Below, in pieces: positions 43,211 through 54,884 of a DNA stretch of 64,000 nt. The stretch lies in assembly GCF_905220365.1 (NCBI RefSeq), contig NC_061135.1, positions 14,041,501-14,105,500 of the forward strand, written 5' to 3'. Position 1 is the first letter of the stretch; every line of letters begins with the position of its first letter. The DNA comes from Vanessa cardui (taxonomy: Eukaryota > Arthropoda > Insecta > Lepidoptera > Nymphalidae). The position numbers were made by a program, and so were the translations under genes. The notes beneath the pieces were generated by a model. The model ran no database searches and was not told the DNA's origin. It saw nothing but the letters and a program-made list of their open reading frames with translations.

Positions 43211-44108
43211 AAATAGGTAGGTGAACCTATAAATTATATATTAATTCATTGTTTTTATAAAAGTAATGCTGTTAGTGAGTTAAGTTGATTACACTTAGCG
43301 CATAATAACAACGATTCTTATACGCATGCAATGTACATTCCATGTAATGTTGGTAAGTCTTGTATTGTTATTGTTATTGATTTCTGTGTGAATAATGTTT
43401 ACTGTAATTAGTCAATCATTTATTGATATTTCATTCCAGGAACTGACTTGGCTCATTGGCTAGAAATGACGCTTATTTATGGATTGCGGATTCAAGTCCA
43501 GAACTAAACTAAACTTACCTGAGTTCCACGTACTTTATTTATATTTATATGTGTAAGTGTATATTATTCAGTTTAACTGAGTAGAAATGTATTAGTAATG
43601 ATTTGTGTGTGTATATAGTGCCAATGTAAAACGAGTCTTAATGCTATTACAGGTAAGTTATATTTTAAAAAATACAGTCTATGGACGGACTACTCTCGGT
43701 GGACCTACATCGCCCTGTGTGTGGGGAAACCCCGACGGCAGTGCTTCAGCAATGTTTGCGGATACTTGTGTAGATAACTTCTATGCAATTATACGGAAAC
43801 GTTTTGCATCCACGATGAGTACCAACACCCGCCGATACATTGACATGCAAACTTGACTGTCTACACGAGGTGTGGACATTTCACACTAATTGGCAGGTAC
43901 TAGAGGACGAGTTGGATTTGAGTAAATTAATTTCCGTTATTATTTCTTTCATCATAAGCCTTATTCGAATCTACTTGATAAAAATAGTTGAAGATTGCGA
44001 GTTAATTGATCCAATCGATTGACACATTTAGTATGTATTTAATGTTTTACTTAGTCAGACCATCTCGGTACTCACTCAACAGATTCTAGCTCTGTTCTGT
44101 TTAAACGA
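43211..44108. other. AT-rich DNA with a SINE-head-like relic
   Basis: 43445-43500 resembles a tRNA-type SINE head (GGCTCATTGGCTAGAAATG, GATTCAAGTCC). A coding-like patch follows at 43690-43856 (separate entry). Otherwise nothing recognised. Confidence 0.4.
43690..43856 (+). pseudogene. Coding-like remnant, possibly LINE-derived
   Basis: Part of an 83-codon frame (43605-43856). The second half, TSPCVWGNPDGSASAMFADT and FYAIIRKRFASTM, has ordinary amino-acid use and higher GC than its flanks, unlike random frames here. It vaguely recalls the C-terminal end of a LINE protein, but I cannot name the family. The frame ends at a stop soon after YIDMQT. Confidence 0.3.
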
Positions 44109-44195
44109 CGAGTGAGCCAGTGTAACTACATGCACAAGTGACATGGTTAGTGGTGCATTAGTGTTACAAGGAATGGTGAATATTTTTCTTATGGT
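44109..44195 (+). mobile_element. Family B fragment
   Basis: GAGTGAGCCAGTGTAACTAC, GTTAGTGGTGCATTAGTG and ACAAGGAATGGTGAATATT. Confidence 0.6.
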
Positions 44196-44394
44196 CATAT
44201 ATCTTTATGTGTTTCTTTGCTTGTCCACCTACATATATTACAAGAATATTATGGCACAAAAAATATAATTACAAAAAATAAAACGATATTTAAGAAAATA
44301 TTATTTATACTATATATGATTTCGTAGTATCCTGTCTCCGTTGACAACGACAGAATACAAAATAAAAATATGATTTTATATTATGTCTAGTAGT

Positions 44395-44530
44395 GGCAGT
44401 GTGTTGATGGCAAACATCGTGAGGATACCTTAGCTGGATGTACATGTACAGATCCATTATGCTGCAGTGGAGTAGAAGTAAAATATGTTCCAGAGCTAAA
44501 CAGGATAGTTGGCCTATTTCGTCGAGGTTG
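44395..44530 (+). mobile_element. tRNA-derived SINE, very degraded
   Basis: GGCAAACATCGTGAGGATACC, GTAAAATATGTTCCAGAGC and GATAGTTGGCCTATTTC keep the order of the SINE body; no head. Confidence 0.4.
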
Positions 44531-45116
44531 TTGAATTTCAACGCTTTAAGTGTAATGTAGCTTTACTTTACCTTACAGTAAATATATATTCAGCATATAT
44601 ATAGCTTACATATCTAGATAGACTGACAAAGCTGAGAAGACGTTGACAAAAATGTTTGTCAACACTTGGTCAAAAAGTAAAGTGTGTTCATAAATCAGTT
44701 GTGATAATATTTGAAACCTTTATTGAGTAAAACTCAAGTCATATATTTAATACAGGCTTAAATATATTTTTATATTTCGTACATTCTAAGCAAAGAGATA
44801 TACTAGCTAAGCAAAATTACATAATACGGTAAATGCTGCTTAAATCCGGCTGTGTAAGCTAAATTTTGTTACAAAACAAATTTTATAAAATAAAATGTCC
44901 TATTGCTCGCGCCACACAATTTTAAAACAGTTTTTCTTTTATTTCCGCCTCCAACAGTTCCACTTTAATTTGTAGCGTAGATTCTTTTCCTATTCCCATT
45001 TTCCAGCGAAAAATCCATATTAGCGTCTCTCTGTATTATAGATATGAAAATACAGATACCAAGAAATTGATAAAAGCAAAAGGTCTGTGGAATAAATAAA
45101 TAGCGATATAAGTATT
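44531..45116. other. AT-rich DNA
   Basis: No feature recognised. Confidence 0.4.
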
Positions 45117-45407
45117 TCTTTTTATGGTATAGGTTGGCGGACGAGCCATATAGTCACCTGATGGTAAGTGGTCACCATCGCCCATAGACAATGACGCTGT
45201 AAGAAATATTAACTATTCCTTACATCGTTAATGTGCCACCAACCTAGGCAACTAAGATGTTATGTCCCTTGTGCTTGTAGTTACACTGGTTCACTCACCC
45301 TTCAGACCGGAACACAACAATACTGAGTACTGTTATTTGGCGGTTTAATAACTGATGAGTGGGTGATACCTACCCAGACGGGCTTGCACAAAGCCCTACC
45401 ACCAAGT
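45117..45407 (-). mobile_element. Family B short retroelement, full length
   Basis: Minus-strand copy: ATGGTATAGGTTGGCGGACG, CACCTGATGGTAAGTGGTC, CAATACTGAGTACTGTTATT and GACGGGCTTGCACAAAGCC, ending ACCACCAAGT. Confidence 0.88.
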
Positions 45408-46390
45408 ATGTTTTTATAAATGTATAATTCTTAACAGAAAGTAATAAAATGTTTTGTAACTATGACCCGGTTTCGCAGAACGTAACCGCAGCAGGTGGAT
45501 TTGAATCCGTACGAAGTGTTGGTTTTTTTTAAAACGTTATATTGGGGAATTATTGCCTTACTGGTCTAGTGAGGATTCAGATTCCAAGGTTCTGGGTTGG
45601 AATCCCGGATCGATTTTATAAATTTCTTTTACTTATACATTTCGGGATATGACTCCACTCCACTCGATAGCAAGTTTTCGTTGAAAAGTACCTCTGCGAG
45701 TCGTTTTTATTACAAAACAGTAATATTTTACCGAATTTCAGTTAGAATAGTGTGACATCTTAGATTTCGTGGTCGCTGTTGTGCGACACGATTTATTCTT
45801 CTTGCAGAAACAATGTCCTATGGGAACCCTGACCACTGAAAAAAGTCTGTTAATATGGCATTCTAAATTCAAAAAAATACAACCCTAAAAGACGGATTAG
45901 AGAATTTTAACGGACTCGTTAATAATATAAAACGCTTCTATAAATCTATTACAACGTGTTAAACAGCGTCGCTTATTATAAACCGTTTCTAAAAATATAA
46001 GCTTATTTTAGAAACAACAGGCCGAGTTTTTTCATTTACAACGTTAGAAGTCGGAAAACAAATTGCGCGTTTATTATGTCGTTAAGGGAACAACAAATGC
46101 TAGTAATGTGAAAACCGCGACTCGAGCGAATTGCAGTGCTAAGTAAAGTGCTTAAAAATGGTGGCTTTTTTACATTGAGGTCACAGGTTGTATAAAATGC
46201 CGTGAATTGAAACCAACTGTTTGCATAATGACCGCATTCGGCGCAGCACGCACGACATTCGCTTTTTTTAATTTTAACTACGTATCTGTTATACGAAATT
46301 GTACACGTATCGTGCTATTTGATAATATCATTAGCATACATTTGCCTTCAAGTCACTTTATTCATACTAACTAACCATTTAACTTATAGA
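45408..46390. other. AT-rich DNA with a tRNA-like relic
   Basis: 45548-45612 reads like an old SINE head: CTTACTGGTCTAGTGAGG and a B-box-like GGTTGGAATCCC. The rest is unique. Confidence 0.4.
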
Positions 46391-46560
46391 AAAAGCCTGT
46401 AAATATCCCACTGCTGGGCTAAAGCCATCTCACCTTCGAGGAGAATTATTGGAGTTTATTGAACGCTGCTCCAATAAAGATAAAATTTCAGTGGTGCTTG
46501 CCTGGATGTGAATCCGTAAGTAGATGCACGTGTACTAAACACTGGGCCATCTCGGCTTTA
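46391..46560 (-). mobile_element. tRNA-derived SINE, internally deleted
   Basis: Minus-strand copy: AAGCCTGTAAATATCCCACT and TGCTGGGCTAAAGCC at the tail side, CTAAACACTGGGCCATCTCG at the head. About 130 bp of the middle is missing after TGCTCCAAT. Confidence 0.78.
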
Positions 46561-46939
46561 ACACAGCATGGGTAATTTCGTAAAGTACCTCCTTACGTAG
46601 TAATAAATCTTATTGTGATAATTATTCTAATGTCCATACTGTATGTATATATTTAACCGTATCGTTGGTCTAGCCCAGTTAGAACGTTACAGTTGCTGAA
46701 TTTTGTAGTTGTTTTCTTTTATCTTTGACTGTACTGGTTGTGGTTATGGGAGTCAGGTGGATGTTCTTTTGCTCCTGACCTTGTATGTATAAAAAAATTA
46801 AATCCAAATCGGGCTAATATTTTTTTTTGCGTTCGGCGTATAATGAAACTATCGTGTCCCGAATAAATTCAGCCAAAGGCGTTCTATTCTGTCCATCTGT
46901 CCAGCCTCTACTGAAGCATAGAATTAGGCTTTAGTCACA
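46561..46939. other. AT-rich DNA with an old SINE-like head
   Basis: ATCGTTGGTCTAGCCCAGTT (about 46663) resembles a tRNA A-box. No gene recognised. Confidence 0.35.
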
Positions 46940-46959
46940 TTGAGACACTTAACACTTGG

Positions 46960-47140
46960 CCCTTGGAGTAGTGGTGCAAAAAGCTTCAACAAAAGTATAA
47001 CACCTCGCGTTGCCTCCACTGGTGACAGGAGGGCTGGTTCATTTTTAACTAAGGGGATACGAATTGCGATTCAACGGGGAAATGCTGATAGCATTCATAG
47101 CACCAATTTACGCGGTGGAGATTTCTATAATAACTATTTT
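46960..47140 (+). pseudogene. Possible LINE ORF2 C-terminal fragment
   Basis: Within an 82-codon frame (46940-47188), the segment VASTGDRRAGSFLTKGIRIA and IQRGNADSI resembles, from memory, the end of reverse-transcriptase polyproteins in lepidopteran LINEs (..STGDKRAGAFL...IAIQRGNA...). The surrounding frame is short and nothing upstream is recognisable, so this would be an isolated 3' fragment. Confidence 0.35.
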
Positions 47141-47164
47141 GAATTCATATTTAGGCACTTAATG

Positions 47165-48569
47165 TTTTTAATAAAAAAATACATCTAAATTTGCTTTAAA
47201 AACGAATATTGTTTTTGAAGTGCAATATTGTTATTGAGTTCATTAGTGCTAATAAAACATTCTCTGACGATAACATTCTCAAAGCGCTTAGCGCAATTTT
47301 TTAGAGCGCGCGGTTAGCACAAAGGCGAACGAAGAGTGCAATTTTTCTTGCCACTGTAATCGAGTGCAATCCATACACTTTCTTTGTACACTATATCTGA
47401 AGCACCTCTTGGGTTGTGATGACGTGTATTTAAGGTTGTCTCAGACATGCTGAAGTAAAGATACATTCTATCGTGTACGTTTAAACCGATTTCTCGTTAA
47501 ATATTGCGCCATATATGTGAAAACCCATACCTTTCATGATCAAAAAATTAAATGGCATTTTTGCCGTATATATTTCAGTAACACGAGAATGTGCCAAATT
47601 TAATTACAGGACAGAGAATTTTTAACTTGCTTTTAACCTTGTATCGCGAGGTACAAAAAGGATCGTGTTTATTTAGGGTTTAAGCCAACATGTTCTTTAT
47701 TCCGAGTTAAATTAAAACCATCAATAATTATCCCAAAGTTAATGTTTCCGAGGCATGACAAAGGAGCTTGCATCTATATTTTACACAGTTTTATTACACG
47801 TGACGGAGGATGACATTTCCATCCCCGTTTTGAAGAATATCCCTATTTAATAGTAAACACAAGTGGAAGTCAAGCGTTGAAGGATTTTTATTTCGAGTCA
47901 GGTTCAAAACATTTTGTGTTTGCGCATAAAATATTTGCGTTGAATGATCCTTTCGTGAAAACGTTTCTGAGCTGAGTGGAAAATATTCTAACTATTTTCA
48001 GCCTTCCCTTTTTGCTCGACGAGAATTTTGTATACATATATTAGACCGTATAATGAATAGCCTTTTGCCTACAAAAGAGAAATTATTACGGAAACGAAGC
48101 TAGTTCTTTTTACAGTCCATATATTAAAGTATATTAGATAACAATGTACTATATAGCACCATATAGAGTAGTACTTTACATGTAAGTATTAAATAACCAA
48201 CTTTATTTCGGTCCGCTTTACAGCTAACATTCAAATCTGTCTCACGAAACAAATACACGTATGCGCTCTTATTAAAACGTCATCTTGCAGCGGAACTCGC
48301 GTTTACGGAAACGCTGCATATATATTTACCTAAATATAAATCAGACGCTGTGTACACGAACACGCTCAATATGCGAGATACGAGCTTTGAACATAAGATC
48401 GCTGGTTCAAATGACACTTGACTTTATACAAGGCTACAAGGCTAATTTCAAGTATATAATATTTGAAGAATTATGTATTGGGTTTAATTTCGCTTCTTGT
48501 TTGCTCGCCAACCGAATCTAGTTTATTATGGTAGGGTTCCAAAGGCTTGGAATCAGGAAAGCTAAGGAA
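47165..48569. other. Unique DNA
   Basis: No repeat recognised. The 78-codon frame at 48285-48521 shows no domain. Confidence 0.4.
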
Positions 48570-49006
48570 TCATTACATAGTATAAAACTAAGTCTCTGAC
48601 CGTTGTCTGTCCATATGTATGCTTAGATCTTTAAAATTATCTTGCATATTATGCATCTTAACCGATGAGTTCGGGTTCAAACCGGCACCACTATATACTA
48701 TATGTGCTTAATTTGTATTATAATTCATTTCGTGCTCGGCGGTGAAGGAAAACAATTTGAGGAAACCTACATGTGTCTAATTTCATTGAAATTATGCCAC
48801 ATGTGTTTTCCACCAACTCGCATTGGAACGGCGTGGTGGAATTTGTTCCAAACCCTCTCCTTAATGGGAGAAGAGGCCTTAGCCCTGCAGTGGGAAATTT
48901 ACAGGCTGTTACTTTACTTTACTTTTTTAAAATTTTTGATGTTTCTAATGCTGTAGAATATTTATTATCAGTATTGCATCCATGCGATGCCGGGGCGGAT
49001 CGCTAG
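48570..49006 (+). mobile_element. Non-autonomous Helitron, family A, split by a SINE
   Basis: Host A48569, TCATTACATAGTATAAAAC start; GATGCCGGGGCGGATCGCTAG end; host T49007. The A|T insertion site is clean. A tRNA-derived SINE at 48650-48926 occupies its centre, replacing part of the normal body. Confidence 0.88.
48650..48926 (+). mobile_element. tRNA-derived SINE nested in a Helitron, (TTTAC) tail
   Basis: 5'-truncated in the tRNA head; begins at GCATCTTAACCGATGAG, has the TGTGTCTAATTTC variant and the tail TGTTACTTTACTTTACTTT. Open frames at 48702-48956 and 48773-49006 lie in it. Confidence 0.85.
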
Positions 49007-49340
49007 TCATATATAAACCTCTTTGAAACGAAATAATCTCGACTTCTTTCGCTGAATACGTCGCGACAAGCGGTAACATATGAAAGGAGTGCCGATACAA
49101 TGGGGGGCACTCCAGCGTCGGACGGAGTAGGCATTCGCTTTGTACGTAAGGCTGTATTGGTTGCGGGATATGATGTGGACGCGAATTGTCCTTGCGGTAT
49201 CATGATTCAAACGGTCCTCTATTGGAAAACGGATAACATGGATTTATCGCTCCAAGTTTCCTATAATCGTTCTTAGATACAGTAAGTATATAAGGTTATG
49301 ATTAAATTTATATGAACGTGTATTATTAGTTTTTATAACA
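49007..49340. other. Unique DNA, GC-rich at 49075-49205
   Basis: Segment with CGCGACAAGCGG and GGGGGGCACTCCAGCGTCGG. Two minus-strand frames (66-67 codons) overlap it in different frames. No domain recognised; possibly a fragment of an unrecognised element. Confidence 0.35.
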
Positions 49341-49656
49341 TATTATAATACAAAGTCCCGTAGCCGCGTCTGTCTGTCTGTATGTTCTCGATAATTACAA
49401 AACTACGTAACCGATTTTAATGCGTTTTTCGCTAATAGAGTGATTCATGAGAAAGGTTTGGGTATATTATTATTTGGGTTTTGTGTAAGTTGAAATAAAA
49501 CGACAATTGTTAAACATTTCGGAAAAAATCAAGCCGCCAGGTAGCTTTCATTTCAATAATAAATACATTTCAAGACATTTAATAAAACAATTTAAATAAA
49601 AGTTAAAAATATACCAAAAAAAATCTTATAGCCACCCGTGCGATACGGGTCGCTAG
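49341..49656 (+). mobile_element. Non-autonomous Helitron, family J, copy 1
   Basis: Leader TACAAAGTCCCGTAGCCGCG and TGTCTGTCTGTATG; end with a perfect stem ACCCGT-GCGAT-ACGGGT (49634-49650) and CGCTAG|T (CTAG 49653-49656). 5' end approximate. No coding capacity. Confidence 0.8.
49634..49650 (+). terminator. Helitron 3' hairpin
   Basis: Perfect 6-bp stem with a 5-nt loop, 2 bp before the terminal CTAG. It fits the Helitron stop signal. Confidence 0.85.
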
Positions 49657-50978
49657 TACATTAGAATTATTAATTGTTATCAACATGCAGTAAGCTAATA
49701 TAATTGTACCGTACTCTGTTCAAATGATTTCAAATTATTGATATTGTAAGATGTGACCTCCTCCTCAATTCATACTAAACCAGACGGTGCAGGAGATACT
49801 GTTACGACCGTGTGATCGTACGAAGGTGCACTTCTCGTTTGTCTAGTATTCCGATGGGACACGGCCAGAGCGAGATCAAGTGTATGATCAAGAGCCATGC
49901 TTGCTGTTCAAGTCATTGGAGGGCAACATTATTTTTTGCTAGAAAAACGCAATTCCGTGTTCATCGCCAGGCACCTCGGGATCGGTTGCGTATAGTACCA
50001 ATCTTCAGGGTACAGAGAAGCTCCCCTACTAAAGAAGAAAGATAGAGAGGAGAGGAGGGGAAGAAGGAAAGTTTTCTTCTGCGGAGCGAGTCCGCGGAGG
50101 CATTTAGGCTGGAGTATAAATAAATAATGCCGACTAACAAACATCGGTTACTGCAAATTACTTGTCAAAAATCCTGATAACATTTTATTGAAACCGATGG
50201 GGTTGAAACCCAGTTCCTGTAAGGTAGAAAACCTACAAACCAATTATAATCTGTCGTCATATGTGAGTTTATGAATGTATAGTAATCAATAACTGGTATA
50301 TCACAACCGAAGCACTAGGCCCAGTCTAGAGAAAATAGTTACTGAAAAGTTAATACTTATACTCGCTTTCTTATAAAGGAAACAAAGTTATTAACAATGT
50401 TATGATTATTGTATTCAACTTGTTTAAAGTTAAACCTATACTATATATTTAGTGTACATGCAAATATTTCCAAACTCTTATCTTCAAAGAACGAGTTCAC
50501 AGTCAGACCAGGCTTTGAGTGCTGTTGGAAATCTTTGAAAAACACCAATGCTTAATTGCGTGCGGTACAGCCGCACTAATTCAACAGCGCTCTTCCAATG
50601 AGAGCTCACTTAAGCACTCAACAACTCAACATCAAAGAAGTTCACGATTTGTAAAAATTCGTTTTATTTCAAATCTTGACGCAGCTGACCTACTTCATAT
50701 GCGTTGAGCAGACTGATACAATATGAAAATCAGTGACAACGCTTTCTTTAAAAGTGAACTTCAATTAATATTCTGTTCAATATACCAATTAATAAGTTTC
50801 ATAATTTTGCTAAAGAAACATTAATAAATGAGGTATTTTCTCCAACATAAGATTATATACATAGATAAAATAAAAGGGTAGTCAGTATTTGTCAATTTTT
50901 CAGACAGGATGTGTATTTATTTGATTGACGTAATATGTTACTTATGAATAGAAATGGTGAAAAAGAACGACGGTACTT
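49657..50978. other. Unique DNA, GC-rich at 49800-50110 with a purine run
   Basis: 49800-50110 is GC-rich and contains a purine-only stretch (about 50032-50073, GAAGAAAGATAGAGAGGAGA onward) and TCTGCGGAGCGAGTCCGCGG, a short stem. Overlapping 77- and 71-codon frames on opposite strands show no domain. The rest is AT-rich. Confidence 0.4.
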
Positions 50979-51532
50979 TTTCAACCGACTTCAAAAAGGA
51001 GGAGGTTATCAATACCCACCCCGGCTTCGAACGGGTGCAATACTGATACTAAATATACTACAGAATTTGTTTATTTACGACATCACATCGTAAACTTCTA
51101 AAATTATCAGTGTTTCATTACTATATTGTTCATGTATTATATACACAAACTTTCCTTTCCAAAGCCAAGAAAACCCTACAGTATATCTATCAAAAAACAA
51201 TACAATACTTTAACAAATACGTTTTTTACACATTACCTTTATACAATAATATACTGGATCAATCAAGGGGCTCGTATCGCTTCTTTCTTTTGATTGTTGG
51301 GGCAAGGGCACCGTGGCTGACACCGGCTCCAAATATACCAATAACTACGTTACATAATCGTAAATCGACTTTTAAGTAGTCTAATTTTTTTCATTTCATT
51401 TTACTTAGGAGGACTCTAAAAAATATGTTGAATACGCAATTATTTTTATTACTTTTTAGTGCATATTCATTTGTTTTAAAATAGTGTTTTGTTTGAAGAT
51501 GGTTTTTCTTTTTGTTAAAATTTTTATTTATT
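50979..51532 (-). repeat. Family E composite repeat, copy 3 (deleted)
   Basis: Retains the body end (TCAACCGACTTCAAAAAGG, about 33 bp), a truncated family A Helitron (51015-51163), then the core from AAAACCCTACAGTATATCT and the arm ending TTTTATTTATT. The rest of the body and one arm are deleted. The 89-codon frame at 51110-51379 and the minus-strand 103-codon frame overlapping its right end are shadows. Confidence 0.8.
51015..51163 (-). mobile_element. Family A Helitron, truncated
   Basis: 3' part only (minus strand): CACCCCGGCTTCGAACGGG, ACTGATACTAAATATACTAC, CATGTATTATATACACAAAC. It stops at TTTCC where family E core begins, so its terminal CTAG and 5' end are missing. Confidence 0.8.
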
Positions 51533-52317
51533 CTCGGTACATGTTGATTATCAAAGGTGAAGATCACATTGACTTCAAATAGATTTTTAAACAAATCGAT
51601 TATGAAAAATAATTCTATAAAAAAAAAACTGTTAATATGAAATTGACTATTGATGGCTCGTGTCTTAAATGATTGGTATATTTGTAACTGGTTGATTAAC
51701 ACTAAAATTATGAAGTCTTAAGTTATCGTAAATATTAAATATCGTCATTGTCGTGAAGCAATCTCAAATTAAATAAAGTCATGAAACTAAAGTAGGTTCG
51801 TTTTAAACAAAATGCTTAGATTGTGATTTTAAAACATGTAAACAACATAACTTCCTTATATAAAGAACAAGCGTAATGAAAACGCATTGAAATAAAAAAA
51901 CAAAATATATGAACTCAATCTCAATCCTTATATACAAACGTCAATACTTTTTCTGATGCAAAAATATTTCAAGCTTATATTTCTACTGCTCCCACATCGT
52001 GAAGTGAAAACCTTATAACTGAAATTATTGAGAATTGAACAATATCCTAGGATATTCACAACTCAGCTAACCCTCCAGGTTTTACACGGATAGAATAAGG
52101 TTTACATAAAACGAATTAATATAAATTGAAGGATAAACATACAAAGAAAAATAGGTACATTGTTTTGAACCTCCGCTGAAATTCATCTGTCAGATGAATA
52201 GCTTGATGTTAAGAAGACAAACGGACAAATTGTAATTTTATTTATTAAGAAAAGCATAAAAATAATAATATTTTCAATTTTTTATATATGCTTTGTGGTA
52301 AGGTTACACATCGGATA
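51533..52317. other. AT-rich DNA
   Basis: No feature recognised. Confidence 0.4.
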
Positions 52318-52480
52318 TTCTACAGAACTACTGAGTATTGGTGTATACTGGTTTGAAGAGTGATTTGTCAGTGTAACTACAGGCACAAGGGACCAAACAT
52401 CCTAAGGTCGGTGGTGCATTGGCGATGTAAGCGATGGTTTATATATGTTACAGCGAACGTCTATCATAAGTCATTAATAA
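52318..52480 (+). mobile_element. Family B, degraded
   Basis: ACTGAGTATTGGTGTATACTG, GTCAGTGTAACTACAGGCAC, GTCGGTGGTGCATTGGCG and TCATAAGTCATTAATAACC follow family order. Confidence 0.65.
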
Positions 52481-53398
52481 CCATCAGCTGGGTTAATTGC
52501 CAGTTCGCCTACTTATATATAAAAAAATACCCAGCTTTAAATTGAGACTATTGTTCATACATAAAACCTGAATTGTGTGCTCTCGAAGTTAATGTCTTGT
52601 TAAAATATAATACCCCGCGTACACTTTAGGTCCCTAATTAAATTTTCAGCCATAACCCATTTACCTGTAATTAGTCTATCGGAATGAGTTTCTAATGTAG
52701 TTTATCAGCGTCAGTGCACTTACGAGTATATCTTCAAAGCTATTCAAAGATCCTAATTAGGTTCATTTATTTCTAGTCGATTTAATTGCATTTATAATTT
52801 AGTTAAACATAAACATTTATAAATATTATATCGTTACTAAAAAATACATACTAAAATACTGGAATACCAAAATATATCATAGATTTTTCATCGTGACTTG
52901 CTTTCCGCTAAGCGAGAAAGGAATTCTAACATAAGTTAACCCATGAACAGTCAATAGTGTTTGGCTTTGAACTCGAGATCGTATGTCGTGTACCTATCCA
53001 CTGCGCCATTAGCCTCAGGTGACATTAGCGCGCTATTTCTAGAAGCGCTTACGCCGCGCCGTGGCCTGTGGCTGTAACTAGCGCACATTCAAATTCTATT
53101 CATTTAAACATTAGCTCACGCCAAAATCTTGAGCTATTCAAAGGTCCTCATTACGTGTGTGCGAAGGTAGCTTAGTTCCACTTGATCTACTTCGCAAAAC
53201 TTGACTCGGAATCCAGGTCGAATCCTATTCATTTATTCAACTTTATAATTTCAATTTGAAGTTAGATCAAATACGTATAACTATGGGCTTTTCACAGGAC
53301 AATGTCCTGACGGACTGGCAACATATAATTAAACTTGTATTTATGGTATTACGAGTTGAAGCTATTTCTGAACTAAAATGACGTCACACAGTAATAAT
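52481..53398. other. Unique DNA with a tRNA-like relic
   Basis: About 52970-53020 on the minus strand carries TAATGGCGCAGTGGATAGG and CTCGAGTTCAAAGCC, an old SINE head rather than a functional tRNA. The rest is unique. Confidence 0.4.
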
Positions 53399-53409
53399 CT
53401 ATTTGATAC

Positions 53410-53713
53410 AACAACAACAGTAACAGAATGTAAATTCCCACTGCTGGGCTAAAGGCCTCTTCTCTTTTTTGAGGAGAAGGTTTGGAACTTATTCCACCAT
53501 GCTGTTCCAATGCGGTTTGGTGGAATACAAAAGTGACAGAATTTCTATGAAATTTGTTACATGCAGGTTTCCTCACAATGTTTTCCTTCACCGCTGAGCA
53601 TGAGATGAATTATAAAGACAAATTAAGCACATGAATCATCGGTGCTTGCCTGGCTTTGAACCCGCAATCCTCGGTTAAGATGCACGCGTTCTAACTACGG
53701 GGCCATATCGACT
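53410..53713 (-). mobile_element. tRNA-derived SINE, near full length, 11-bp TSD
   Basis: Minus-strand copy: CAACAACAGTAACAGAATG tail side, complete body, head CTAACTACGGGGCCATATCG. Flanking CTATTTGATAC (53399-53409) and CTATTCGATAC (53714-53724), one mismatch. The 72-codon frame at 53373-53591 lies in it. Confidence 0.88.
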
Positions 53714-53724
53714 CTATTCGATAC

Positions 53725-54642
53725 AGAAGCGTTCAATTTGTTCATTGCGGTCAAAAATCGTCCACCGCTCCGGAAAGATCTGAGAAGAACCGGGGCTATA
53801 TAGTTAGTTTAATTTGAATTCGGCTGGTAGATATCCTTTGATTTCCAAGACTTGCAATCATTTAAAAACTCATCGACTTTGTATTATCCTTTTGCAAACA
53901 AACGTTCCTAAAACATTCCCTTAAAGCGTATAATGGAATATTTGATATCGTTTTCTGGGAAATTATTGCTTATGTAATTTTTACATACATATAAAAATGT
54001 CATAGTGAGCTTGTCGAATACTTTGCAACTTATATCTCCATGGTTGCATTTATTACTTGACGTTGTTGAAAGTTAATTTTTGACTTGTCTATTGGGTAAG
54101 ACAGATTCCAAAAATGTTAGAAATAAAATCAAAAATTAATTAAATATTGATTTTTTTACTTGCACCCCGTATTGATGAATAATTTATAATGATACAATAT
54201 TACGAGTATGAGTATACAAGTTACAAAACGTGAAGAACAGTTCGATGTGAGTGTAATGTATTAAAGATTAAATTATTTTATAATTATCTGAATTAAGAGA
54301 AATCGCTGAAATCTTTTCTCCGTTTTTTTCCTGCTTTCGAGATTTTATTTTTTTTTTTCAATGTAAAATAACAGAACGTAAGATAATTTAGATATCGCTG
54401 CGCCGTGGGATTCATATAATTTTTCCTTCTTTTATTAATATTTCCACTTATAATGGAGCGAAATTGGGCGGAGCGATACGATTTCTTTATTATACTTTAG
54501 TAAGCAATTAAGATGTTAATTTCGATACGGCCTAATAAACCGATTATTATATAATTAATTATTAAAAAAACAAATAATATGGAATATATATTGCACGGTT
54601 TTTCTTGTAATTAATGTCTGTTATCTAAACCTTCACCGAACA
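53725..54642. other. AT-rich DNA with a short family G relic
   Basis: 53762-53800 (CCACCGCTCCGGAAAGATC, GAGAAGAACCGGGG) is a minus-strand remnant of the family G tail. Otherwise nothing recognised. Confidence 0.4.
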
Positions 54643-54860
54643 GAGATGGCCCAGTGGTTAGTCAGAGATTGCGTGAACTAGACAAAAACCGCTGCATCAT
54701 CAGTTAAATACATGTAATTCTATCGGACTTCACGGTAAAGGAAAATATCAACTTTTATCATAAGGTCTTGAAAATGTAAATATTCCACAACCCGTATTAG
54801 AGGAGCATGGAGGATTAAACTTCAAACGTCCTTCTCAACCGCAGAGGAGGCTTTGGTTGC
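54643..54860 (+). mobile_element. tRNA-derived SINE, old copy
   Basis: Starts ACAGAGATGGCCCAGTGGTT, then decays: CACGGTAAAGGAAAATATCA, CCACAACCCGTATTAGAGG and CAGAGGAGGCTTTGG can still be aligned. Confidence 0.65.
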
Positions 54861-54884
54861 AGGCAGTATGCGTAACATGTTTTT

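Noticed and set aside
52965..53025. tRNA gene on the minus strand
   Set aside because: Only D-arm- and T-arm-like motifs remain; no acceptor stem pairing could be read. It is probably an old SINE head.
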